NCBI RefSeq assembly: GCF_001484965.1 | Contig: NZ_LLYY01000009.1 | Location: 1-64,000, forward strand | Direction: 5' to 3' | DNA from: Shouchella shacheensis | GTDB lineage: Bacteria > Bacillota > Bacilli > Bacillales > Bacillaceae_D | DNA: 64,000 nt | Part shown: positions 1 through 8,264 of the stretch, in pieces | Position numbering within the stretch: the first letter of the stretch is position 1 | Layout of the letters: each line of letters starts with the position of its first letter | Translations under genes and position numbers: made by a program | The notes under the pieces: model-generated | What the model was told of the DNA's origin: nothing | The model's database searches: none | Seen by the model: the letters and a program-made list of their open reading frames with translations, nothing else

Positions 1-84
1 GCGAATTTCGGGGTGGATTATCTCGAAAAACATTCACTCTTCAGCGCTGACCATATTAGGACAAAAACACGCGCAGTTGCCTAA
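1..84 (+). CDS. possible 3' end of an unidentified gene
   Basis: From base 1 a frame stays open for 27 codons on the plus strand and ends in TAA at 82-84. The residues look protein-like (VDYLEKHSLFSADHIRTK) but I do not recognise the family. A second plus frame is also open here, so this may be chance. If real, the gene converges on the fla/che operon, and rpsB does not directly follow swrB as it does in B. subtilis. Only the sequence to the left could settle it. Confidence 0.25.
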   Translation, partial: ANFGVDYLEKHSLFSADHIRTKTRAVA

Positions 85-98
85 TTAAAAGCAACTGC
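62..98 (-). terminator. rho-independent terminator of the fla/che operon
   Basis: On the minus strand the arms GCAGTTGC (91-98) and GCAACTGC (73-80) enclose a 10-base loop. A short GCGTG stretch and then TTTTT follow. It lies about 34 bases beyond the swrB stop and is the only good terminator seen between flgB and the window edge on this strand. Confidence 0.7.
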
Positions 99-131
99 CC
101 CCCAAGAGGAGTTCATTCCTGCTTAAACGGC

Positions 132-578
132 TTAACTGCTTATCTGATAAAACTTTAGCATTAACGACACTTCTGTCACACCGAGCGACAGGGTACGGGC
201 GATCTCTTCATGAGACATCCCTGAATCGGCCAATTGAAACACCCGTGACGCCAAGGATATTTCGCTCTCCTCGCTCTCCTCGTTCTCGCTCGGTTCCGGT
301 TGCCGATACGCTTTGACTGCCTCAACCTCGTTATTATCCATGAGCGGCCCTAGCACCTCCGTACTCCAATCATCTGTTCCTTCTCTATAAAGCAACCCCT
401 GCAGTACTTGCTCATTGCTTTCTTTTGTGCGACTGACGAAAGAATCAAGCGCCTCTTCTAGAGCTTCCCGGTCCGCTTGCTGTGCGCTTAAAAGCTTCAC
501 TTGCTTTTGAAGCTGGAGCACTGTGATTCCCAAGTAAGCGAAACCTAGCAAGGCGAACAACGTCCCTATCGCCTCCAT
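132..578 (-). CDS. swrB: SwrB-like flagellar/swarming activator
   Basis: The 148-residue product has an N-terminal hydrophobic segment (about residues 3-20, GTLFALLGFAYLGITVL), a coiled-coil-prone stretch to about residue 50, an acidic linker, and a C-terminal helix-turn-helix-like part (MSHEEIARTLSLGVTEV). This is the layout of B. subtilis SwrB, a membrane-anchored protein that promotes basal-body activation and sigma-D-dependent transcription. It is the last gene of the operon, 13 bases after sigD, as in B. subtilis. GAGGAGGG lies just upstream of the ATG. The assignment rests mainly on position and architecture because the family is poorly conserved. Confidence 0.8.
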   Translation of the reverse strand: MEAIGTLFALLGFAYLGITVLQLQKQVKLLSAQQADREALEEALDSFVSRTKESNEQVLQGLLYREGTDDWSTEVLGPLMDNNEVEAVKAYRQPEPSENEESEESEISLASRVFQLADSGMSHEEIARTLSLGVTEVSLMLKFYQISS

Positions 579-591
579 TTCTTCGCCCTCC

Positions 592-1362
592 TCACGAATG
601 TACCTGTGTTTCTTTTCTTAGTAACTTCTGCTTAAGTTTAAAAATGGCACGAGCGTGGATTTGTGAAATTCGCGAGGTCGACAGGTCTAATATGTGACCG
701 ATCTCTGTTAAGGTCAATTCTTCATAATAGCAAAGTTGAATCACAAGCTGCTCGTTCTTCCCGAGCCCAGCAATGACTTCAGCCAGTTCCTTTTTGGTGT
801 CTTCTTCAATTAATCGTGCGTCAGGCAAAAGGGCCGAGGTGTCCTCGAGACTGTACGTATAGACGTTCTGTTGCTCTGAGCCCTTGGACACTTCATCTAG
901 TGAGACCAGTTGGCTGGCTAATTGTTCGTGGTTGATTTGCCACACCTCTTTCTCCTCCATCTCTAAGGCAGCAGCAACTTCCTGACTGCTGACGCTGCGA
1001 CCCTTCTGCTGCTCCAGATAGGCAATGGTCTGATCCATTTTCTTCATCTTATCCCGCATTGACCTCGATACTCGGTCTTCTTTTCTAAGGCCATCCATAA
1101 TCGCCCCTCGAATGCGAAAAGAAGCGTATGTATCAAATTTCAGCTCTCGGGTTGAATCAAATTTTGCCAACGCATCGGTTAACCCTCCTAAAGCATTGCT
1201 TAAGAGTTCTTCCTTGTCCACAGAAGGGGGAAGTCCGACAGAAATGCGCTGTACGTGGTAATGAACGAGGGGCATGTAATTCAAAATAAGTGCTTCGCTA
1301 GCGCTCTCACTTTTCGTCCTCTCCCATTCCGCCCACAAAGTGGCTTCCGTTATCACTCTCAT
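592..1362 (-). CDS. sigD: RNA polymerase sigma factor SigD (FliA/WhiG family)
   Basis: Sigma factor for late flagellar, motility and autolysin genes. Region 2 is clear (LPPSVDKEELLSNALGGL, then LKFDTYASFRIRGAIMDGLR), and region 4 carries the helix-turn-helix LTLTEIGHILDLSTSRISQI. Two starts compete. The ATG at 1362 gives 256 residues but sits only two bases after GAGG. The GTG at 1356 gives 254 residues, the length of B. subtilis SigD, with better spacing (about 8). The gene follows cheD by 10 bases. No anti-sigma FlgM gene is in the window. Confidence 0.96.
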   Translation of the reverse strand: MRVITEATLWAEWERTKSESASEALILNYMPLVHYHVQRISVGLPPSVDKEELLSNALGGLTDALAKFDSTRELKFDTYASFRIRGAIMDGLRKEDRVSRSMRDKMKKMDQTIAYLEQQKGRSVSSQEVAAALEMEEKEVWQINHEQLASQLVSLDEVSKGSEQQNVYTYSLEDTSALLPDARLIEEDTKKELAEVIAGLGKNEQLVIQLCYYEELTLTEIGHILDLSTSRISQIHARAIFKLKQKLLRKETQVHS

Positions 1363-1372
1363 CCCCTCTTTC

Positions 1373-1861
1373 CTAAAGAATCGTTTCACCGACGTGAACG
1401 GTACGTACGTGCAAACAAGAGGTTGCCGGATAAAATTCAATTGTCCGACCGTTTTCTCCACCCGTTTCACTTCCTGTAATCTCTATTGCGAGCGCCTGCA
1501 AGGCGGCTTTGACCGCCTCAACATTGCGCTGTCCTATACGCATTAATTCTAGCTTTGCCGTAAACGGAAACATTTGCGCTCCTCCAGCCAGTTTGGCCTT
1601 CAAGCGATTGCTGATTGCCCCTGCGCTCACTGCTTTCTCCATTAAAGCGGGAATGGCGGTATCGGCATACTTCCAGGGATCAGGATGCCGGTTGCGAGAG
1701 CTCGTTGAGTCAGGGAGCATAATGTGGCCCATGGCCGCAAGCTTTCTCTCCTCATCATAAAGGACCACTCCGACACACGACCCCAATCCACAGGTGCGAA
1801 CGGTCTCGCTTCCCCTTGCTAATCCCCAATCGGCAATAGAAATCGTGTAACGCTCACCCAT
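1373..1861 (-). CDS. cheD: chemoreceptor glutamine deamidase CheD
   Basis: CheD deamidates glutamines on chemoreceptors and, bound by CheC, takes part in adaptation. The 162-residue product has the expected catalytic Cys in CGLGSCVGVVLYD and His in MGHIMLPDS, plus a downstream Thr-containing core. I chose the ATG at 1861 (MGERYTISIADWG) over longer in-frame starts because AAGGGGCAGCG precedes it and the longer N-terminus lies inside cheC. It overlaps the cheC stop by 8 bases, which suggests translational coupling. Confidence 0.94.
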   Translation of the reverse strand: MGERYTISIADWGLARGSETVRTCGLGSCVGVVLYDEERKLAAMGHIMLPDSTSSRNRHPDPWKYADTAIPALMEKAVSAGAISNRLKAKLAGGAQMFPFTAKLELMRIGQRNVEAVKAALQALAIEITGSETGGENGRTIEFYPATSCLHVRTVHVGETIL

Positions 1862-2480
1862 CACGCTGCCCCTTAAGTGAGGCCTCAATCCGGAGGAGCG
1901 AAGCCCTATCTGGAAGCAACAACAAAAAACCTTGGACAGTTTGCTTACGCCCCTCAAGAGCCATCACCGTTTCTATAAGAATGACTTCATCTTCCTCCGC
2001 CATCAGCAATGTACCTTCCGCTAAAACCGCTCCAGCCATATCAAACGTTAACGCTGTTACCTGAGGGGCGACCATAAGTGCGGTTAAATCCGCCAGCGAA
2101 GAAAGGTAGGCACCGATCACAATGTTTGCCACCTCTTGGAAAGCGGAAACACTAAGCGGGTCCTCCGGTATTTTGGCGCTTCCGTGGGCGTATAGGTCCA
2201 GCAATAAATCCGCCAGCCCCTTCGCCTCATTCAAGGCTGTCACAAAAAAGATCCCGCCCTGTACTTCTCCATTCAGTGGAGCATAGACGGCCGCTACGTG
2301 AGTATCCTCCCCTCCAAGCTGCTTGGGGAGCTCGGAGGGGAGAAGAACTCGAGCCGTGGGAACCGTCATCTTCACTTGCCTATTGATAAACTGAGAGAGT
2401 GCTGTAGCCGCAAAACCGGTGCCGATATTGGCCACTTCCTTTAACAAATCCAGCAACGCGCGTTGTCTTTCAGACTCCAT
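1854..2480 (-). CDS. cheC: CheY-P phosphatase CheC
   Basis: CheC dephosphorylates CheY-P and binds CheD in the adaptation loop of Bacillus chemotaxis. Both copies of the D/SxxxExxNxxxG phosphatase signature are present: DLLKEVANIGTG near residue 12 and SAFQEVANIVIG near residue 110. The 208-residue length matches the family when the ATG at 2480 (MESERQRALL) is used. It overlaps the end of cheB by 11 bases. In B. subtilis cheA and cheW stand between cheB and cheC; here nothing does. Confidence 0.95.
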   Translation of the reverse strand: MESERQRALLDLLKEVANIGTGFAATALSQFINRQVKMTVPTARVLLPSELPKQLGGEDTHVAAVYAPLNGEVQGGIFFVTALNEAKGLADLLLDLYAHGSAKIPEDPLSVSAFQEVANIVIGAYLSSLADLTALMVAPQVTALTFDMAGAVLAEGTLLMAEEDEVILIETVMALEGRKQTVQGFLLLLPDRASLLRIEASLKGQRDG

Positions 2481-3510
2481 TTCCAGCCCCCCCAACACGA
2501 CCAACAATCCGACTGGCGAGAAGACCGAGGGGCACGTTCTCATCTACGAAACCTGTTTGAACAGCTGCTTTTGGCATCCCGTATATAACGGCTGTTTCCT
2601 TTGCCTCCGCCAGCACATAACACTGATGGCGCTGCTTTAAAGACGCGAGTGCATGCGCCCCATCCTTTCCCATGCCCGTTAGGATAATCGCTAGAACTTT
2701 ACAACTGGGGAGAAGCGCTACTGAGAAGAACAGCTCGTCCACAGAAGGATGATAGACATCGTTCTGCTCAGGCTCTGAAACGCCAAAAGCCATCGCTCCC
2801 CCTTTTTTCATAATGCGTAGTTGCTTTCCACCAGGTCCAATGTAGATTATCCCTGGCTGCAAAACCTCCCCATCCTCAGCCTCTTTGACGCTAACGCGCG
2901 AGAGAGCATCTAGTCTTTTTGCCAATGACTGTGTAAAGGCCGCTGGCATGTGCTGGGCAATCACTATTGGCATAGACAAGCTCTTTGGTAAGGCGGTTAT
3001 GATCGTTTGTAACGCACGAGGCCCCCCTGTGGACGCACCAATTAACACAAGTTCGCTTTCTCTTCCCCGTACAGAAAAAGACTTTGCCTCTTTTAAACCG
3101 GTGGTTGAATGTAGCTTTGCCAAAGACGCCGAACGAACCTTTTCTCTTAACAATGCGCCGTGCCTATCTAGAGACTGGCAGCTCGTTTTCGCAGGCTTGG
3201 CCATAAAATCAAGCGCACCAGCCTCTAAGGCCTCAATGGTTGCTGCTGCGCCTTCCAAGGTCTGTCCACTGATCATGATCACCGGGCATGGCGCAATTTT
3301 CATAAGTTTTTTTAAGGTGTCTATACCGTTGAGTCCTGGCATTTCAATATCTAGGGTAACGACATCTGCTTGAAGCGCTGCTTGCTTGTCCAAGGCTTCG
3401 ATTCCATTTCGAGCCGTGGCGACGACAGAGATGTCGCCCTCTGCTTGTAGCATGTTCACTAACACTTGACGCATAAAAGCCGAATCATCCACCGTTAGTA
3501 CTCGAATCAT
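2470..3510 (-). CDS. cheB: chemotaxis response regulator methylesterase CheB
   Basis: CheB removes methyl groups from chemoreceptors. The N-terminal receiver domain (about 1-120) has DDS, the phosphoacceptor Asp in LDIEMPG, and KPAK. After a linker, the C-terminal esterase (about 155-340) carries GASTGGPRA with the catalytic Ser, QHMP with the His, and GMGKDG with the Asp. All key residues are intact in 346 residues. It starts with ATGA overlapping the stop of the FlhG-like gene. Its phosphodonor kinase CheA is not in this locus, so it must be supplied from elsewhere if CheB is controlled in the usual way. Confidence 0.97.
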   Translation of the reverse strand: MIRVLTVDDSAFMRQVLVNMLQAEGDISVVATARNGIEALDKQAALQADVVTLDIEMPGLNGIDTLKKLMKIAPCPVIMISGQTLEGAAATIEALEAGALDFMAKPAKTSCQSLDRHGALLREKVRSASLAKLHSTTGLKEAKSFSVRGRESELVLIGASTGGPRALQTIITALPKSLSMPIVIAQHMPAAFTQSLAKRLDALSRVSVKEAEDGEVLQPGIIYIGPGGKQLRIMKKGGAMAFGVSEPEQNDVYHPSVDELFFSVALLPSCKVLAIILTGMGKDGAHALASLKQRHQCYVLAEAKETAVIYGMPKAAVQTGFVDENVPLGLLASRIVGRVGGAGNGV

Positions 3511-4085
3511 AACGATTGCACCTTTTCTGTAAACGTACGTATTGATTTGAAAAATGGGCCTGCGGTCGTCTCGCTTTCCTTTTGACTCACAGTCCCTAAC
3601 AGAGTGACATCAAGCGACAAAAAGCGAGAAGCCGCTTCTCTTACATTCGTCAGCGCACGTGCTTCCCATGTTTGCATGGGATCACACACTCCAACCGCGT
3701 ACACCTTTTTTGGCTGCAAGCGTTTCAACAACGTGTACCTCTCTACCACCTCTTGAACGGATTCCGCCACAAATAGAAGGAGGTCCTCTATCTTTTCGTG
3801 GTCCTGCTTCCTGGGGTCATGCAGTAGAAAGACGAAATCGTACTCGTTTTCTAGGGAGCTCTTATACGCTTGAAGATTCAGCATGTCGACTTTGCATGAC
3901 TTTTGAAAAGCACTGCCTATCTCTTCTGTAGACACCACACCGACACGAAAAGAGGACGACTCAAGCGCCGCAGCAAAGCTCAGCAAGAGTCTCGCTTCCA
4001 AAGGATTCCAAACAAATACATCGATCCGATGTGGCTTGCGGATTTGGCGCTTGGCAAGGGCGCGCAGAGCTCTAGCTTGATCCAT
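3507..4085 (-). CDS. flhG: degenerate FlhG-like protein without P-loop
   Basis: It sits exactly where flhG (ylxH, MinD-like ATPase) stands, between flhF and cheB. It keeps the N-terminal MDQARALRALAKRQ motif, which in FlhG proteins stimulates the FlhF GTPase. The C-terminal part (VREAASRFLSLDVTLLGTV) also matches the FlhG pattern. The residues that should form the Walker A motif (GKGGVGKS) read RIDVFVWNPLEARLLLS instead, and no DxGxG motif is visible. The length is 192 residues, against roughly 290 for ordinary FlhG. The frame is open and coupled by overlaps on both sides, so this looks like a conserved reduced protein and not a broken gene. Identity rests on context and the two end motifs. 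Confidence 0.75.
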   Translation of the reverse strand: MDQARALRALAKRQIRKPHRIDVFVWNPLEARLLLSFAAALESSSFRVGVVSTEEIGSAFQKSCKVDMLNLQAYKSSLENEYDFVFLLHDPRKQDHEKIEDLLLFVAESVQEVVERYTLLKRLQPKKVYAVGVCDPMQTWEARALTNVREAASRFLSLDVTLLGTVSQKESETTAGPFFKSIRTFTEKVQSL

Positions 4086-5073
4086 CTTTCATTCCCTCCA
4101 TCGCCCATTCAATGAGCCTGTCTCGGTCAGGTCTAACTATTAGGTCTTGCGGGACATTTTGCCCCATTGTCACGCTTACGCAAGGGACCTCAAGGGCATT
4201 CATCGCTTCAATCATTGAGCCACGACTGACGGTCTCATCCATTTTCGTGAAAACAACACCGTCCACCGCTTCCCTTCCAAAGGAATCAATGGTTTGGATC
4301 AGGTCTTCCGGTTTTGCCGTTAAACTCAAGGCTAGAAAAACGACCGCCCTCTCATCAAATGCTTGAATCGCCGTTGTGGAGGAAATGGCTTGCTCTCGCA
4401 AATAGTTGCGTCCTTCTGTATCAATAAACAGACAATCAAAGTCTGAGAGAGCATGATAATGGTCTATTAATTCTTTTGCATTGTAAGCCACACGAACCGG
4501 ACATTTTAAAATGCCTGCATAGGTTTTCAGCTGTTCCACCGCCGCAATCCGGTAGGTGTCAGCAGTAATGAACGCGACACGCTTGCGCTGATGAAAAACA
4601 GCATCTGCCGCTAGCTTTGCAATTGTCGTTGTCTTGCCAACCCCGGTAGGACCTGCGATCGTGATTACCCGTTTCTCCGCAAAAGACATCGCTTTTTGCT
4701 GTCCAAAAACCACTTGCAACGTCTTCACGCCTAACTCTCGGGCATTTATCACTCCCTGCTGCTCAATCATCCCTGCGAGGAGGCAGAGTTTATTCCTCGT
4801 TTGTTTGCGAACGCCATGGTTCTCCAAGTATTCTTTAAACTGCCTTACGTTGGAAGACTGGTGAGTCTTTTTAGGGACGTTTCCCCTAAGCGTAGCGTCT
4901 CTCTCCTCGTTCGCACCTGCCGTTATCTCGAGCTGCTTTCTTCCAAAGAACCCGAACCATCCACCTACCATTTGTTCCTTTGTATGCAATATGACAGCAT
5001 CCGGCCCTAATGCCGCACGAATTTTCACGACCGCCTCATCCATGGTCTGTGCCTGAAACTTTTCTATTCTCAC
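4072..5073 (-). CDS. flhF: flagellar SRP-family GTPase FlhF
   Basis: Third SRP-type GTPase next to Ffh and FtsY, needed for correct placement and number of flagella. The B domain is short, then an N domain, then the G domain from about residue 135. G1 is [17 protein letters not shown]2 includes DTYRIAAVEQLKTYA, and G4 is TKMDET. The G3 motif reads DTEGRN where FlhF normally has DTAGR. The 333-residue length is within the family range. It overlaps flhA by ATGA and the FlhG-like gene by 14 bases. Confidence 0.95.
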   Translation of the reverse strand: MRIEKFQAQTMDEAVVKIRAALGPDAVILHTKEQMVGGWFGFFGRKQLEITAGANEERDATLRGNVPKKTHQSSNVRQFKEYLENHGVRKQTRNKLCLLAGMIEQQGVINARELGVKTLQVVFGQQKAMSFAEKRVITIAGPTGVGKTTTIAKLAADAVFHQRKRVAFITADTYRIAAVEQLKTYAGILKCPVRVAYNAKELIDHYHALSDFDCLFIDTEGRNYLREQAISSTTAIQAFDERAVVFLALSLTAKPEDLIQTIDSFGREAVDGVVFTKMDETVSRGSMIEAMNALEVPCVSVTMGQNVPQDLIVRPDRDRLIEWAMEGMKDGSS

Positions 5074-7103
5074 TCCATCTTCACCACCCCAGCGCTCTGT
5101 ACTTCCACTTCTGGTTCTAGCTCGTTATAGGAAATAACGGGAACATGGGGAAGATACCGTTCAAGTAGTTGTCTCACATATAAACGTACGGCTGGAGAAC
5201 AAAGGATCACAGCTTGCCTTCCCATTTCAGAAAACTTCGTCGTTTCACTAACAGCATTTTGCAGTATCGTCTGGGAATCGTTCGGGGAAAGAGCGAGAAA
5301 GCTTCCCCGCTCATTTTGACCGACGGCATCCGCTATTTTTTTCTCCACAGTGCCAGCGAGAGTAATGACGTAGAGTGGTTCTTTCTCTTCCGTCACCTGC
5401 TGTGTAATTTGCCTCGACAGCGCTTGTCGCACGTATTCTGTCACCACATTCATGTCTTTTGTAAGCCCCCCGTAGTCGGCAAGCGTCTCAAAAATAACCG
5501 GCAAATTTCGAACGGAGAGCTGCTCTCTTAACAAATTCTGAAGCACTTTTTGCACGTCGCCAACAGAAAGCGGAGAAGGGGTCACTTCCTCCACAAGTGT
5601 CGGATACGATTCTTTTAAATGGTCAATCAACTGCTTGGTTTCTTGACGCCCCAGCAGTTCATGGGCATGCTGCTTCAGCACTTCCGTCAAATGTGTTGAG
5701 ATGACAGAAGGCGGGTCCACAACGGTGTACCCGGCCATTTCAGCGACGTCCCGCACATCTTCTGTGATCCACTGCGCGGGCAAACCAAAGGCTGGTTCGA
5801 TGGCGTCAATGCCCGTTACGTCTTCATTTTCAACTCCTGGGCTCATCGCCATGTAGTGATCAAGCAGCACTTCTCCTTTTGCGACGACGTTGCCTTTGAC
5901 CTTGATCGTGTACTCATTCGGCTGAAGACCGATATTGTCCCGAATGCGAATCACGGGTACGACGGACCCAAGTTCAAGAGCCATTTGCCTCCGAATCATC
6001 ACAACACGATCGAGCAAATCCCCTCCCTGCTTTGCATCTGCCAAAGGGACTAACCCGTATCCAAACTCAAATTCAATCGGGTCCATTTGCAAGAGACTAA
6101 CTACGCTCTCCGGTGTCTCTGGCGGTGGTGGCGGCTCTTCATTCAACGTTTCCTCCAGTTCCTGTTGCCCTCTTTCCAGCTTGGATAACTGATACCCAAA
6201 GATGGCTAGAACCCCTGCGATCGAGAAGGTGAGTGTCTTCGTAATGGGTGTCGTCAATCCAAGCAGAAAAACCGTCCCAGCCGTCACATAGAGAAGCTTC
6301 GGGTGAGCAAAGAGCTGTTTGGACAAATCGCTGCTTAAACTTCCCTCCGAAGCTGCTTTCGTTACAATTACTCCAGTCGCTGTTGAAATAAGCAGTGCGG
6401 GGATTTGTGTGACGAGCCCATCTCCGACCGTTAGTAGCGTGTACGTGGAAACAGCGGTACCCATATCCATCCCCATCTGCGTCATGCCAATGACCAGACC
6501 GAAGATGAGATTGATCAACACAATGATGATGCTGGCGATGGCATCTCCCTTAACAAACTTACTCGCACCATCCATGGCTCCATAAAAATCAGCTTCTTCC
6601 TCAATCTTTTCACGCCGCCCTTTGGCTTCACTGTCCGAAATCAATCCAGCATTCAAATCGGCATCGATGCTCATTTGCTTCCCAGGCATGGCATCCAGTG
6701 TAAAGCGCGCCCCGACCTCGGACACTCTCTCAGCCCCTTTGGTAATGACGATAAACTGAATAATAACAAGGATGAGGAACACAACGAAGCCAACAAGAGC
6801 GTTCCCACCCACAACAAAATTGCCGAACGTCTCAATCACGTTCCCTGCCTCTGCATTTCCCAAAATGGAACGAGTAGTGGAAACACCCAACCCCAAGCGG
6901 AAAAGTGTAACAAGCAGAAGCATCGTCGGAAAAATGGAGAATTCCAAGGCGTCCTTCGTGCTAATCGCCACAAGCAGGATCAGTAAGGATAGCGAGATGT
7001 TAAAGATAATGAGAACATCAAGCACAATAGGAGGAAGAGGAATAATGAGCATGACAATAATTAAAATAACGCCAAACAATACCGAGAAATCACGCGCTTT
7101 CAC
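5070..7103 (-). CDS. flhA: flagellar export apparatus protein FlhA
   Basis: Largest membrane component of the flagellar type III export gate. It has about eight N-terminal membrane segments (to about residue 310), the FHIPEP-type signature SKFVKGDAIASI, a proline-rich linker near 330 (EEPPPPPETPE), and a C-terminal cytoplasmic platform for chaperones. I chose the GTG at 7103 (VKARDFSVLF) because AAAGGAG lies 8 bases upstream. This gives 677 residues, the B. subtilis length. An ATG 18 bases further up overlaps that ribosome-binding site. Confidence 0.97.
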   Translation of the reverse strand: MKARDFSVLFGVILIIVMLIIPLPPIVLDVLIIFNISLSLLILLVAISTKDALEFSIFPTMLLLVTLFRLGLGVSTTRSILGNAEAGNVIETFGNFVVGGNALVGFVVFLILVIIQFIVITKGAERVSEVGARFTLDAMPGKQMSIDADLNAGLISDSEAKGRREKIEEEADFYGAMDGASKFVKGDAIASIIIVLINLIFGLVIGMTQMGMDMGTAVSTYTLLTVGDGLVTQIPALLISTATGVIVTKAASEGSLSSDLSKQLFAHPKLLYVTAGTVFLLGLTTPITKTLTFSIAGVLAIFGYQLSKLERGQQELEETLNEEPPPPPETPESVVSLLQMDPIEFEFGYGLVPLADAKQGGDLLDRVVMIRRQMALELGSVVPVIRIRDNIGLQPNEYTIKVKGNVVAKGEVLLDHYMAMSPGVENEDVTGIDAIEPAFGLPAQWITEDVRDVAEMAGYTVVDPPSVISTHLTEVLKQHAHELLGRQETKQLIDHLKESYPTLVEEVTPSPLSVGDVQKVLQNLLREQLSVRNLPVIFETLADYGGLTKDMNVVTEYVRQALSRQITQQVTEEKEPLYVITLAGTVEKKIADAVGQNERGSFLALSPNDSQTILQNAVSETTKFSEMGRQAVILCSPAVRLYVRQLLERYLPHVPVISYNELEPEVEVQSAGVVKME

Positions 7104-7163
7104 ACACTCACTCCTTTCCATATGGTTTTTGCGGTGAACCTACTCTTCTCATTTAAGAGACAT

Positions 7164-8264
7164 TTACACCATTGGCTTTTTCAGTTTGTATACATAGGCG
7201 AGAACTTCGGCAACGGCCTGAAACATGTCTTCGTTTACTGGTTGATTCAGTTCAACATGGGCATAGAGAGCTCTTGCAAGCGGAACGTTTTCTACCATTG
7301 GAACATCATTAGAACGAGCCACAGCCTTAATTCTCTCAGCAGCAAAATCCACACCTTTCGCGACTACGCAGGGAGCGTCGGCTTTCTCGCTCTCATAGCG
7401 GAGCGCGACGGCCACATGGATCGGGTTAGTGATAATCACGTCTGCTTTTGGCACTTCCTGTATCATGCGGTTCATTGAAAGCTCCATTTGTTTTTGTTTA
7501 CGGCGCGACTTAATTTTCGGGTCCCCTTCCACCGTCTTATGTTCGTCACGGACATCTTTCTTTGACATACGAATTTGCTTCTCATGATCGTACCTTTGAT
7601 AAATATAATCGGGAATCGCTAGCACGAGTAAGAGTATCGCTGCTAAAATGCCCATCAAGATGGTCAAATTGCCAATGGTGATGGCCCCTACTTCCACAGA
7701 CTTTTGGGACAGCTTAAGCACGTCTTCAAGATTCACCCAGATCACCATGCCAACAAGCGTGCCAACGAACCCAATTTTCGCAAGAGATTTACAAAGCTCC
7801 ACAAGCGCGCGAGCGGAGAAAATCCGTTTAGCACCTTTAATCGGATCCAATTTTTCAAGCTTAAGCTTCATTGGTTCAGCGCTCATAAGCGCTCCTACTT
7901 GCAGAAAGCTTGCAAACCCTCCCGCTAAAACCGTTAGTACCATCAATGGAAGCATCGCGACGCCCATGGTCCAAGTAAGCTCCCCAAAAAGGACGGCAAC
8001 GGACTGAGAAGAAACGTCAACGAGCAGAAGTCTTCCGAGCATGCTTTTCATCATTTCTAGCATCTCACGAAACATATACGGTCCGGCAAAAAGCCACATA
8101 ACAATAAAAGCCGCAAACAACATCATCGCTGTATTCACGTCTTGACTCTTCGGAACTTGGCCTTTCTTTCTCGTGTCGGCTCGCTTTTTCTGCGTCGCTT
8201 TTTCCGTTTTTTCTTCAGCAAAGTACTGCAAATCCATTTTTACTAAGGTGAGATGCCCCTTCAT
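7164..8264 (-). CDS. flhB: flagellar export switch protein FlhB
   Basis: Membrane protein that switches export substrate specificity from rod/hook to filament. The N-terminus (DLQYFAEEKTEKATQKKR) is typical. Four membrane segments follow, and a cytoplasmic domain begins near residue 220. The autocleavage loop reads NPIH at 7411-7440 where the family motif is NPTH. Downstream features such as DAPCVVAKGVDFAAERIK and VENVPLARALY are intact. The ATG at 8264 overlaps the fliR stop (ATGA) and has GGGGGAG 7 bases upstream. Confidence 0.97.
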   Translation of the reverse strand: MKGHLTLVKMDLQYFAEEKTEKATQKKRADTRKKGQVPKSQDVNTAMMLFAAFIVMWLFAGPYMFREMLEMMKSMLGRLLLVDVSSQSVAVLFGELTWTMGVAMLPLMVLTVLAGGFASFLQVGALMSAEPMKLKLEKLDPIKGAKRIFSARALVELCKSLAKIGFVGTLVGMVIWVNLEDVLKLSQKSVEVGAITIGNLTILMGILAAILLLVLAIPDYIYQRYDHEKQIRMSKKDVRDEHKTVEGDPKIKSRRKQKQMELSMNRMIQEVPKADVIITNPIHVAVALRYESEKADAPCVVAKGVDFAAERIKAVARSNDVPMVENVPLARALYAHVELNQPVNEDMFQAVAEVLAYVYKLKKPMV

